Shown: one piece after another, positions 1-7,318 of the stretch | Layout of the letters: every line of letters begins with the position of its first letter | How positions within the stretch are numbered: the stretch's first letter is position 1 | Source of the DNA: Strongylocentrotus droebachiensis | Lineage: Eukaryota > Echinodermata > Echinoidea > Camarodonta > Strongylocentrotidae | Assembly (NCBI GenBank): GCA_035222895.1 | Contig: JAVYIG010007502.1 | Coordinates: 37,212-101,211 of the forward strand | Length of the DNA stretch: 64,000 nucleotides | Direction of reading: 5' to 3' | Made by a program: the position numbers and the translations under genes | The notes under the pieces: model-generated | Told to the model about the DNA's origin: nothing | Databases searched by the model: none | The model's input: the letters and a program-made list of their open reading frames with translations, nothing else

Positions 1-162
1 TTTTTTAGTTTTTCATCACATTTGCAAATATCTTTCTTAAAAAGCATGCTATGGTCTTCTAAGTGGTTTCATTATATTCTGCTCAAGCTCTTTTACCTCT
101 TCGCGACATCGGTTTATCTCTTTCATCTTCATTGATTGCGCAATGTTGAAAACGATTAAATC
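1..162 (+). repeat. Variant a monomer, cut by window start
   Basis: This is the last 162 bp of a full 208-bp variant a monomer. It matches 1264-1425. The corresponding unit in the second segmental copy is 23512-23718, so that duplication may extend left of this window. Confidence 0.95.
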
Positions 163-370
163 GCGTATATACTGTCATATTGCGCAATGAAAGAGTCATT
201 TAAAGCATTTTTTTAGTTTTTCACCAAATTTGCAAATATCTTTCTTAAAAAGCATGCTATGGTCTTCTAAGTGGTTTCATTATATTCTGCTCAAGCTCTT
301 TTACCTCTTCGCGAAATCGGTTTATCTCTTTCATTTTCATTGATTGCGCAATGTTGAAAACGATTAAATC
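163..370 (+). repeat. Full monomer, variant b (type copy)
   Basis: A 208-bp unit marked by CATTTAAAGC (A where others have G), TTTTTCACCAAATTT, CTTCGCGAAATCGG and CATTTTCATTGATTGCGC. It is always followed by the short unit B1 and usually preceded by a or m. It is among the most uniform variants: copies at 163, 5001, 28559 and 50085 show no difference that I can see. Confidence 0.97.
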
Positions 371-481
371 GGTATCCTAAGTGGTATCATTATGTTGCGC
401 TTGAGCATCTCTACCTGTTCGCGTCATCGGTTTATGTTTTTCATCTTTATTTTTTGCGTAATGTAGAAAAACGATTAAATC
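371..481 (+). repeat. Short monomer B1 (type copy)
   Basis: A 111-bp unit starting GGTATCCTAAGTGGTATC. It aligns with the right 110 bp of a full monomer with about 20 mismatches and one extra A, and lacks the left 98 bp completely. Its mark is CTTTATTTTTTGCGTAATG, where B2 has CTTTATTTATTGCG. It follows b, or q at two places. The next unit is usually c or n. Confidence 0.97.
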
Positions 482-689
482 GCGTATATACTGTCATATT
501 GCGCAATGAAAGAGTCATTTGAAGCATTTTTTAAGTTTTTCATCACATTTGCAAATATCTTTCTTAAAAAGCATGCTATTGTCTTCCAAGTGGTTTCATT
601 ATATTCTGCTCAAGCTCTTTTACCTGTTCGCGACATCGGTTTATCTCTTTCATCTTTATTGATTGCGCAATGTTGAAAACGATTAAATC
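482..689 (+). repeat. Full monomer, variant c (type copy)
   Basis: A 208-bp unit marked by GCATTTTTTAAG (six T then AAG), GCTATTGTCTTCCAAG where others have GCTATGGTCTTCTAAG, and TTTTACCTGTTCGCGACATC. It follows B1 and precedes d in the canonical HOR. Confidence 0.97.
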
Positions 690-898
690 GCGTATATACT
701 GTCATATTGCGCAATGAAAGAGTCATTTGAAGCATTTTTTTTAGTTTTTCATCACATTTGCAAATATCTTTCTTAAAAAGCATGCTATGGTCTTCTAAGT
801 GGTTTCATTATATTCTGCTCAAACTCTTTTACCTCTTCGCGACATCGGTTTATCTCATTCATCTTCATTGTTAGCGCAATGTTGAAAACGATTAAATC
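690..898 (+). repeat. Full monomer, variant d (type copy)
   Basis: A 209-bp unit. The extra base is an eighth T in GCATTTTTTTTAG. Other marks are GCTCAAACTC, TATCTCATTCATC and CATTGTTAGCGCAATG; the last breaks the second ATTGCGCAAT palindrome. It is followed by B2. Confidence 0.97.
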
Positions 899-1009
899 GG
901 TATCCTAAGTGGTATCATTATGTTGCGCTTGAGCATCTCTACCTGTTCGCGTCATCGGTTTATGTTTTTCATCTTTATTTATTGCGTAATGTAGAAAAAC
1001 GATTAAATC
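899..1009 (+). repeat. Short monomer B2 (type copy)
   Basis: A 111-bp short unit with GTTTTTCATC and CTTTATTTATTGCGTAATG. It follows d, f or o and is followed by e. The e copies after d or f start GCGTGTATAC, while those after o start GCGTATATAC, so the e start tracks the module. Confidence 0.96.
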
Positions 1010-1217
1010 GCGTGTATACTGTCATATTGCGCAATGAAAGAGTCATTTGAAGCATTTTTTTAGTTTTTCATCAAATTTGCAAATATCTTTCTTAAAAAGC
1101 ATGCTATGGTCTTCTAAGTGGTTTCATTATGTTCTGCTCAAGCTCTTCTACCTGTTCGCGACATCGGTTTATCTCTTTCATCTTTATTGATTGCGCAATG
1201 TTGAAAACGATTAAATC
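1010..1217 (+). repeat. Full monomer, variant e (type copy)
   Basis: A 208-bp unit starting GCGTGTATAC rather than GCGTATATAC. Other marks are TTCATCAAATTT, TTATGTTCTGCTC, CTCTTCTACCTGTTCGCG and CATCTTTATTGATTGCGC. A form e' with the normal GCGTATATAC start follows o-B2 (for example 14198-14405). Confidence 0.96.
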
Positions 1218-1233
1218 GCGTATATACTGTCAT

Positions 1234-1243
1234 ATTGCGCAAT
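1234..1243. repeat. ATTGCGCAAT perfect palindrome, box 1 (example)
   Basis: A 10-bp perfect dyad near the start of each full monomer (monomer positions 17-26). It is the same in essentially every full monomer apart from indel-damaged copies. The sequence equals the optimal palindromic site of C/EBP-type bZIP proteins. Binding here is not shown. Confidence 0.85.
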
Positions 1244-1282
1244 GAAAGAGTCATTTGAAGTATTTTTTTAGTTTTTCATCAC

Positions 1283-1292
1283 ATTTGCAAAT
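1283..1292. repeat. ATTTGCAAAT perfect palindrome (example)
   Basis: A 10-bp perfect dyad at monomer positions 66-75, present in nearly all full monomers. In the proposed alignment of A left half to B it falls opposite ATTGCGTAAT, so it may be a diverged relative of the ATTGCGCAAT boxes. Confidence 0.8.
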
Positions 1293-1305
1293 ATCTTTCT
1301 TAAAA

Positions 1306-1313
1306 AGCATGCT
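1306..1313. repeat. AGCATGCT perfect palindrome (example)
   Basis: An 8-bp dyad at monomer positions 89-96, close to the point where B units begin their homology to A. In i, j and m the first bases are replaced by the A run (ACATGCT). Confidence 0.8.
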
Positions 1314-1362
1314 ATGGTCTTCTAAGTGGTTTCATTATATTCTGCTCAAGCTCTTTTACCTC

Positions 1363-1376
1363 TTCGCGACATCGGT
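1363..1376 (+). other. TTCGCGACATCGGT, CENP-B-box-like core (example)
   Basis: It resembles the mammalian CENP-B core TTCG-N4-A-N2-CGGG but has one base fewer in the second spacer and T for the final G, so it is not a valid box. It contains the TCGCGA dyad at 1364-1369. The TTCGCG..ATCGG frame is kept in both A and B units. Confidence 0.25.
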
Positions 1377-1397
1377 TTATCTCTTTCATCTTCATTG

Positions 1398-1407
1398 ATT
1401 GCGCAAT
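1398..1407. repeat. ATTGCGCAAT perfect palindrome, box 2 (example)
   Basis: The second copy of the same dyad, at monomer positions 181-190. It lies 44 bp (start to start) before box 1 of the next full monomer. Unlike box 1 it is altered in several variants: d and f (GTTAGCGCAAT), h (ATTGCCCAAT), i (ATTGCGCAGT) and the B units (ATTGCGTAAT). Confidence 0.85.
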
Positions 1408-1415
1408 GTTGAAAA

Positions 1416-1435
1416 CGATTAAATCGCGTATATAC
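1416..1435. repeat. Unit-junction dyads CGATTAAATCG and GTATATAC (example)
   Basis: Two adjacent dyads straddle the A-to-A junction: 1416-1426, with five-base arms around a central A, and 1428-1435, a perfect 8-bp palindrome. They lie in the 34-bp spacer between box 2 and the next box 1. Confidence 0.75.
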
Positions 1436-2480
1436 TGTCATATTGCGCAATGAAAGAGTCATTTAAAGCATTTTTTTAGTTTTTCACCAAATTTGCAAAT
1501 ATCTTTCTTAAAAAGCATGCTATGGTCTTCTAAGTGGTTTCATTATATTCTGCTCAAGCTCTTTTACCTCTTCGCGAAATCGGTTTATCTCTTTCATTTT
1601 CATTGATTGCGCAATGTTGAAAACGATTAAATCGGTATCCTAAGTGGTATCATTATGTTGCGCTTGAGCATCTCTACCTGTTCGCGTCATCGGTTTATGT
1701 TTTTCATCTTTATTTTTTGCGTAATGTAGAAAAACGATTAAATCGCGTATATACTGTCATATTGCGCAATGAAAGAGTCATTTGAAGCATTTTTTAAGTT
1801 TTTCATCACATTTGCAAATATCTTTCTTAAAAAGCATGCTATTGTCTTCCAAGTGGTTTCATTATATTCTGCTCAAGCTCTTTTACCTGTTCGCGACATC
1901 GGTTTATCTCTTTCATCTTTATTGATTGCGCAATGTTGAAAACGATTAAATCGCGTATATACTGTCATATTGCGCAATGAAAGAGTCATTTGAAGCATTT
2001 TTTTTAGTTTTTCATCACATTTGCAAATATCTTTCTTAAAAAGCATGCTATGGTCTTCTAAGTGGTTTCATTATATTCTGCTCAAACTCTTTTACCTCTT
2101 CGCGACATCGGTTTATCTCATTCATCTTCATTGTTAGCGCAATGTTGAAAACGATTAAATCGGTATCCTAAGTGGTATCATTATGTTGCGCTTGAGCATC
2201 TCTACCTGTTCGCGTCATCGGTTTATGTTTTTCATCTTTATTTATTGCGTAATGTAGAAAAACGATTAAATCGCGTGTATACTGTCATATTGCGCAATGA
2301 AAGAGTCATTTGAAGCATTTTTTTAGTTTTTCATCAAATTTGCAAATATCTTTCTTAAAAAGCATGCTATGGTCTTCTAAGTGGTTTCATTATGTTCTGC
2401 TCAAGCTCTTCTACCTGTTCGCGACATCGGTTTATCTCTTTCATCTTTATTGATTGCGCAATGTTGAAAACGATTAAATC
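1426..2480 (+). repeat. Truncated HOR, b-B1-c-d-B2-e (1,055 bp)
   Basis: The same order as the canonical HOR but ending at e. The closing a is replaced by the a/d hybrid f at 2481. Confidence 0.96.
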
Positions 2481-2688
2481 GCGTATATACTGTCATATTG
2501 CGCAATGAAAGAGTCATTTGAAGTATTTTTTTAGTTTTTCATCACATTTGCAAATATCTTTCTTAAAAAGCATGCTATGGTCTTCTAAGTGGTTTCATTA
2601 TATTCTGCTTAAACTCTTTTACCTCTTCGCGACATCGGTTTATCTCATTCATCTTCATTGTTAGCGCAATGTTGAAAACGATTAAATC
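2481..2688 (+). repeat. Full monomer, variant f (a/d hybrid type copy)
   Basis: The left part matches a (GAAGTATTTTTTTAG). The right part matches d (CTCATTCATC, CATTGTTAGCGC) with its own CTGCTTAAACTC. It is followed by B2, as d is. The simplest reading is a product of in-register crossover or conversion between a and d that later spread as a variant of its own. Confidence 0.93.
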
Positions 2689-3215
2689 GGTATCCTAAGT
2701 GGTATCATTATGTTGCGCTTGAGCATCTCTACCTGTTCGCGTCATCGGTTTATGTTTTTCATCTTTATTTATTGCGTAATGTAGAAAAACGATTAAATCG
2801 CGTGTATACTGTCATATTGCGCAATGAAAGAGTCATTTGAAGCATTTTTTTAGTTTTTCATCAAATTTGCAAATATCTTTCTTAAAAAGCATGCTATGGT
2901 CTTCTAAGTGGTTTCATTATGTTCTGCTCAAGCTCTTCTACCTGTTCGCGACATCGGTTTATCTCTTTCATCTTTATTGATTGCGCAATGTTGAAAACGA
3001 TTAAATCGCGTATATACTGTCATATTGCGCAATGAAAGAGTCATTTGAAGTATTTTTTTAGTTTTTCATCACATTTGCAAATATCTTTCTTAAAAAGCAT
3101 GCTATGGTCTTCTAAGTGGTTTCATTATATTCTGCTCAAGCTCTTTTACCTCTTCGCGACATCGGTTTATCTCTTTCATCTTCATTGATTGCGCAATGTT
3201 GAAAACGATTAAATC
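2481..3215 (+). repeat. Module f-B2-e-a (735 bp)
   Basis: f 2481, B2 2689, e 2800, a 3008. Because f is an a/d hybrid, the module is what one expects from recombination between the a at the end of one HOR and the d of another. Confidence 0.95.
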
Positions 3216-3423
3216 GCGTATATACTGTTATATTGCGCAATGAAAGAGTCATTTGAAGCATTTTTTTAGTTTTTCATCACATTTGCAAATATCTTTCTTA
3301 AAAAGCATGCTATGGTCTTCTAAGTGGTTTCATTATATTCTGCTCAAGCTCTTTTACCTCTTCGCGACATCGGTTTATCTCTTTCATCTTCATTGATTGC
3401 GCAATGTTGAAAACGATTAAATC
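3216..3423 (+). repeat. Full monomer, variant g (type copy)
   Basis: A 208-bp unit with ATACTGTTATATTGCGC near the start (others have GTCAT), seven T in the first T run, TTCATCACATTT and an a-type right half. It is followed by B3. Copies at 16097-16304 and 17165-17372 have the ordinary GTCAT. Confidence 0.95.
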
Positions 3424-3534
3424 GGTATCCTAAGTGGTATCATTATGTTGCGCTTGAGCATCTCTACCTGTTCGCGTCATCGGTTTATGTTTTACATCTT
3501 TATTTATTGCGTAATGTATAAAAACGATTAAATC
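3424..3534 (+). repeat. Short monomer B3 (type copy)
   Basis: A 111-bp short unit marked by TATGTTTTACATC and GTAATGTATAAAAACG. The copy at 16305-16415 has the first mark but GTAATGTAGAAAAACG, making it a B3/B2 mosaic. B3 precedes h, p or, once, j. Confidence 0.95.
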
Positions 3535-3742
3535 GCGTATATACTGTCATATTGCGCAATGAAAGGGTCATTTGAAGCATTTTTTTAGTTTTTCATCAAA
3601 TTTGCAAATATCTTTCTTAAAAAGCATGCTATGGTCTTCTAAGTGGTTTCATTATGTTCTGCTCAAGCTCTTCTACCTGTTCGCGACATCGGTTTATCTC
3701 TTTCATCTTTATTGATTGCCCAATGTTGAAAACGATTAAATC
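3535..3742 (+). repeat. Full monomer, variant h (type copy)
   Basis: A 208-bp unit marked by ATGAAAGGGTCATTT (others GAAAGAG), an e-like right half and CATTGATTGCCCAATG spelled here as ATTGATTGCCCAATG, which destroys the second ATTGCGCAAT palindrome. It follows B3 and precedes i. Confidence 0.95.
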
Positions 3743-3956
3743 GCGTATATACTGTCATATTGCGCAATGAAAGAGTCATTTGAAGCATTTTTTTAGTTTT
3801 TCATCAAATTTGCAAATATTTTTTTTTTTAAAAAAAAACATGCTATGGTCTTCTAAGTGGTTTCATTATGTTCTGCTCAAGCTCTTTTACCTGTTGGCGA
3901 CATCGGTTTATCTCTTTCATCTTCATTGATTGCGCAGTGTTGAAAACGATTAAATC
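3743..3956 (+). repeat. Full monomer, variant i with T/A tract (type copy)
   Basis: A 214-bp unit in which the segment normally reading ATCTTTCTTAAAAAGCATG is replaced by a T run abutting an A run, then ACATGCT context. The tract here is T11A9 at 3819-3838. The right part has CCTGTTGGCGACATC and GATTGCGCAGTG. Across eight copies the total tract length stays 19-21 while the T/A boundary moves (see findings). Confidence 0.95.
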
Positions 3957-4168
3957 GCGTATATACTGTCATATTGCGCAATGAAAGAGTCATTTGAAGC
4001 ATTTTTTTAGTTTTTCATCAAATTTGCAAATATTTTTTTTTTTTTTTAAACATGCTATGGTCTTCTAAGTGGTTTCATTATGTTCTGCTCAAGCTCTTCT
4101 ACCTGTTCGCGACATCGGTTTATCTCTTTCATCTTTATTGATTGCCCAATGTTGAAAACGATTAAATC
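3957..4168 (+). repeat. Hybrid monomer, j left / h right
   Basis: The left part has the j tract (T15A3). The right part is h-type (TGCTCAAGCTCTTCTACC, GATTGCCCAATG). The only other copy is at 27515-27726, at the position expected from the large duplication. Confidence 0.92.
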
Positions 4169-5000
4169 GCGTATATACTGTCATATTGCGCAATGAAAGA
4201 GTCATTTGAAGTATTTTTTTAGTTTTTCATCACATTTGCAAATATCTTTCTAAAAAAGCATGCTATGGTCTTCTAAGTGGTTTCATTATATTCTGCTCAA
4301 GCTCTTTTACCTCTTCGCGACATCGGTTTATCTCTTTCATCTTCATTGATTGCGCAATGTTGAAAACGATTAAATCGCGTATATACTGTCATATTGCGCA
4401 ATGAAAGAGTCATTTGAAGCATTTTTTTAGTTTTTCATCACATTTGCAAATATCTTTCTTAAAAAGCATGCTATGGTCTTCTAAGTGGTTTCATTATGTT
4501 CTGCTCAAGCTCTTCTACCTGTTCGCGACATCGGTTTATCTCTTTCATCTTTATTGATTGCGCAATGTTGAAAACGATTAAATCGCGTATATACTGTCAT
4601 ATTGCGCAATGAAAGAGTCATTTGAAGTATTTTTTTAGTTTTTCATCACATTTGCAAATATCTTTCTTAAAAAGCATGCTATGGTCTTCTAAGTGGTTTC
4701 ATTATATTCTGCTCAAGCTCTTTTACCTCTTCGCGACATCGGTTTATCTCTTTCATCTTTATTGATTGCGCAATGTTGAAAACGATTAAATCGCGTATAT
4801 ACTGTCATATTGCGCAATGAAAGAGTCATTTGAAGTATTTTTTTAGTTTTTCATCACATTTGCAAATATCTTTCTTAAAAAGCATGCTATGGTCTTCTAA
4901 GTGGTTTCATTATATTCTGCTCAAGCTCTTTTACCTCTTCGCGACATCGGTTTATCTCTTTCATCTTCATTGATTGCGCAATGTTGAAAACGATTAAATC
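4169..5000 (+). repeat. Four full monomers, a-k-a2-a, no short unit
   Basis: a 4169, k 4377, a2 4585, a 4793. The first a carries a private T-to-A change at 4252 (CTAAAAAAGC). Its duplicate at 27727-27934 has the same change at 27810. Confidence 0.95.
4377..4584 (+). repeat. Hybrid monomer, variant k (type copy)
   Basis: The left half matches g or o (GCATTTTTTTAG, TTCATCACATTT) and the right half matches e (TTATGTTCTGCTC, CTTCTACCTGTTCGCG). A second copy is at 27935-28142. A related k2 form with an m-type right half is at 45146-45353 and 59337-59544. Confidence 0.9.
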
Positions 5001-6263
5001 GCGTATATACTGTCATATTGCGCAATGAAAGAGTCATTTAAAGCATTTTTTTAGTTTTTCACCAAATTTGCAAATATCTTTCTTAAAAAGCATGCTATGG
5101 TCTTCTAAGTGGTTTCATTATATTCTGCTCAAGCTCTTTTACCTCTTCGCGAAATCGGTTTATCTCTTTCATTTTCATTGATTGCGCAATGTTGAAAACG
5201 ATTAAATCGGTATCCTAAGTGGTATCATTATGTTGCGCTTGAGCATCTCTACCTGTTCGCGTCATCGGTTTATGTTTTTCATCTTTATTTTTTGCGTAAT
5301 GTAGAAAAACGATTAAATCGCGTATATACTGTCATATTGCGCAATGAAAGAGTCATTTGAAGCATTTTTTAAGTTTTTCATCACATTTGCAAATATCTTT
5401 CTTAAAAAGCATGCTATTGTCTTCCAAGTGGTTTCATTATATTCTGCTCAAGCTCTTTTACCTGTTCGCGACATCGGTTTATCTCTTTCATCTTTATTGA
5501 TTGCGCAATGTTGAAAACGATTAAATCGCGTATATACTGTCATATTGCGCAATGAAAGAGTCATTTGAAGCATTTTTTTTAGTTTTTCATCACATTTGCA
5601 AATATCTTTCTTAAAAAGCATGCTATGGTCTTCTAAGTGGTTTCATTATATTCTGCTCAAACTCTTTTACCTCTTCGCGACATCGGTTTATCTCATTCAT
5701 CTTCATTGTTAGCGCAATGTTGAAAACGATTAAATCGGTATCCTAAGTGGTATCATTATGTTGCGCTTGAGCATCTCTACCTGTTCGCGTCATCGGTTTA
5801 TGTTTTTCATCTTTATTTATTGCGTAATGTAGAAAAACGATTAAATCGCGTGTATACTGTCATATTGCGCAATGAAAGAGTCATTTGAAGCATTTTTTTA
5901 GTTTTTCATCAAATTTGCAAATATCTTTCTTAAAAAGCATGCTATGGTCTTCTAAGTGGTTTCATTATGTTCTGCTCAAGCTCTTCTACCTGTTCGCGAC
6001 ATCGGTTTATCTCTTTCATCTTTATTGATTGCGCAATGTTGAAAACTATTAAATCGCGTATATACTGTCATATTGCGCAATGAAAGAGTCATTTGAAGTA
6101 TTTTTTTAGTTTTTCATCACATTTGCAAATATCTTTCTTAAAAAGCATGCTATGGTCTTCTAAGTGGTTTCATTATATTCTGCTCAAGCTCTTTTACCTC
6201 TTCGCGACATCGGTTTATCTCTTTCATCTTCATTGATTGCGCAATGTTGAAAACGATTAAATC
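5001..6263 (+). repeat. Canonical 1,263-bp HOR
   Basis: b 5001, B1 5209, c 5320, d 5528, B2 5737, e 5848, a 6056. It has a single-copy G-to-T change at 6047 (AAAACTATT). Confidence 0.97.
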
Positions 6264-7318
6264 GCGTATATACTGTCATATTGCGCAATGAAAGAGTCAT
6301 TTAAAGCATTTTTTTAGTTTTTCACCAAATTTGCAAATATCTTTCTTAAAAAGCATGCTATGGTCTTCTAAGTGGTTTCATTATATTCTGCTCAAGCTCT
6401 TTTACCTCTTCGCGAAATCGGTTTATCTCTTTCATTTTCATTGATTGCGCAATGTTGAAAACGATTAAATCGGTATCCTAAGTGGTATCATTATGTTGCG
6501 CTTGAGCATCTCTACCTGTTCGCGTCATCGGTTTATGTTTTTCATCTTTATTTTTTGCGTAATGTAGAAAAACGATTAAATCGCGTATATACTGTCATAT
6601 TGCGCAATGAAAGAGTCATTTGAAGCATTTTTTAAGTTTTTCATCACATTTGCAAATATCTTTCTTAAAAAGCATGCTATTGTCTTCCAAGTGGTTTCAT
6701 TATATTCTGCTCAAGCTCTTTTACCTGTTCGCGACATCGGTTTATCTCTTTCATCTTTATTGATTGCGCAATGTTGAAAACGATTAAATCGCGTATATAC
6801 TGTCATATTGCGCAATGAAAGAGTCATTTGAAGCATTTTTTTTAGTTTTTCATCACATTTGCAAATATCTTTCTTAAAAAGCATGCTATGGTCTTCTAAG
6901 TGGTTTCATTATATTCTGCTCAAACTCTTTTACCTCTTCGCGATATCGGTTTATCTCATTCATCTTCATTGTTAGCGCAATGTTGAAAACGATTAAATCG
7001 GTATCCTAAGTGGTATCATTATGTTGCGCTTGAGCATCTCTACCTGTTCGCGTCATCGGTTTATGTTTTTCATCTTTATTTATTGCGTAATGTAGAAAAA
7101 CGATTAAATCGCGTGTATACTGTCATATTGCGCAATGAAAGAGTCATTTGAAGCATTTTTTTAGTTTTTCATCAAATTTGCAAATATCTTTCTTAAAAAG
7201 CATGCTATGGTCTTCTAAGTGGTTTCATTATGTTCTGCTCAAGCTCTTCTACCTGTTCGCGACATCGGTTTATCTCTTTCATCTTTATTGATTGCGCAAT
7301 GTTGAAAACGATTAAATC
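6264..7318 (+). repeat. Truncated HOR, b-B1-c-d-B2-e
   Basis: The d monomer has a private C-to-T at 6944 (CGCGATATCGG). The same private base occurs at 30502, exactly 23,558 bp on. It is a key marker of the large duplication. Confidence 0.96.

Larger units (their letters stand above)
163..1425 (+). repeat. Canonical 1,263-bp HOR, b-B1-c-d-B2-e-a
   Basis: Five full and two short units: b 163, B1 371, c 482, d 690, B2 899, e 1010, a 1218. The next b at 1426 repeats this exactly. This is the commonest higher-order unit in the window. Confidence 0.97.
1218..1425 (+). repeat. Full monomer, variant a (type copy)
   Basis: A 208-bp unit with about 34% G+C. Its marks are GAAGTATTTTTTTAG and TTCATCACATTT in the left part, then TATATTCTGCTCAAGCTC, CTCTTCGCGACATC and CATCTTCATTGATTGCGC in the right part. 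It usually follows e and precedes b, closing the 1,263-bp HOR. A sub-variant a2 (4585-4792, 23304-23511, 28143-28350) has CATCTTTATT instead of CATCTTCATT. Perfect palindromes inside this copy are annotated separately. No open reading frame of note: the frame starting ATGAAAGAG stops within ten codons. Confidence 0.97.
3216..4168 (+). repeat. Module g-B3-h-i-j/h with T/A tracts
   Basis: g 3216, B3 3424, h 3535, i 3743 (T11A9 tract 3819-3838) and a j/h hybrid at 3957 (T15A3). Its counterpart in the second copy is 26774-27726. Confidence 0.95.

Noticed and set aside
1398-1451. Hairpin formed by box 2 and the next box 1 as a terminator or regulatory RNA
   Set aside because: Each box is itself a palindrome, so the apparent 10-bp inverted repeat with a 34-bp loop follows trivially. 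The pairing does not extend beyond the boxes, and no transcript is evident.
3819-3838. T-rich tract as an RNA polymerase III terminator
   Set aside because: No Pol III promoter elements are visible upstream, and similar T runs occur in every monomer.
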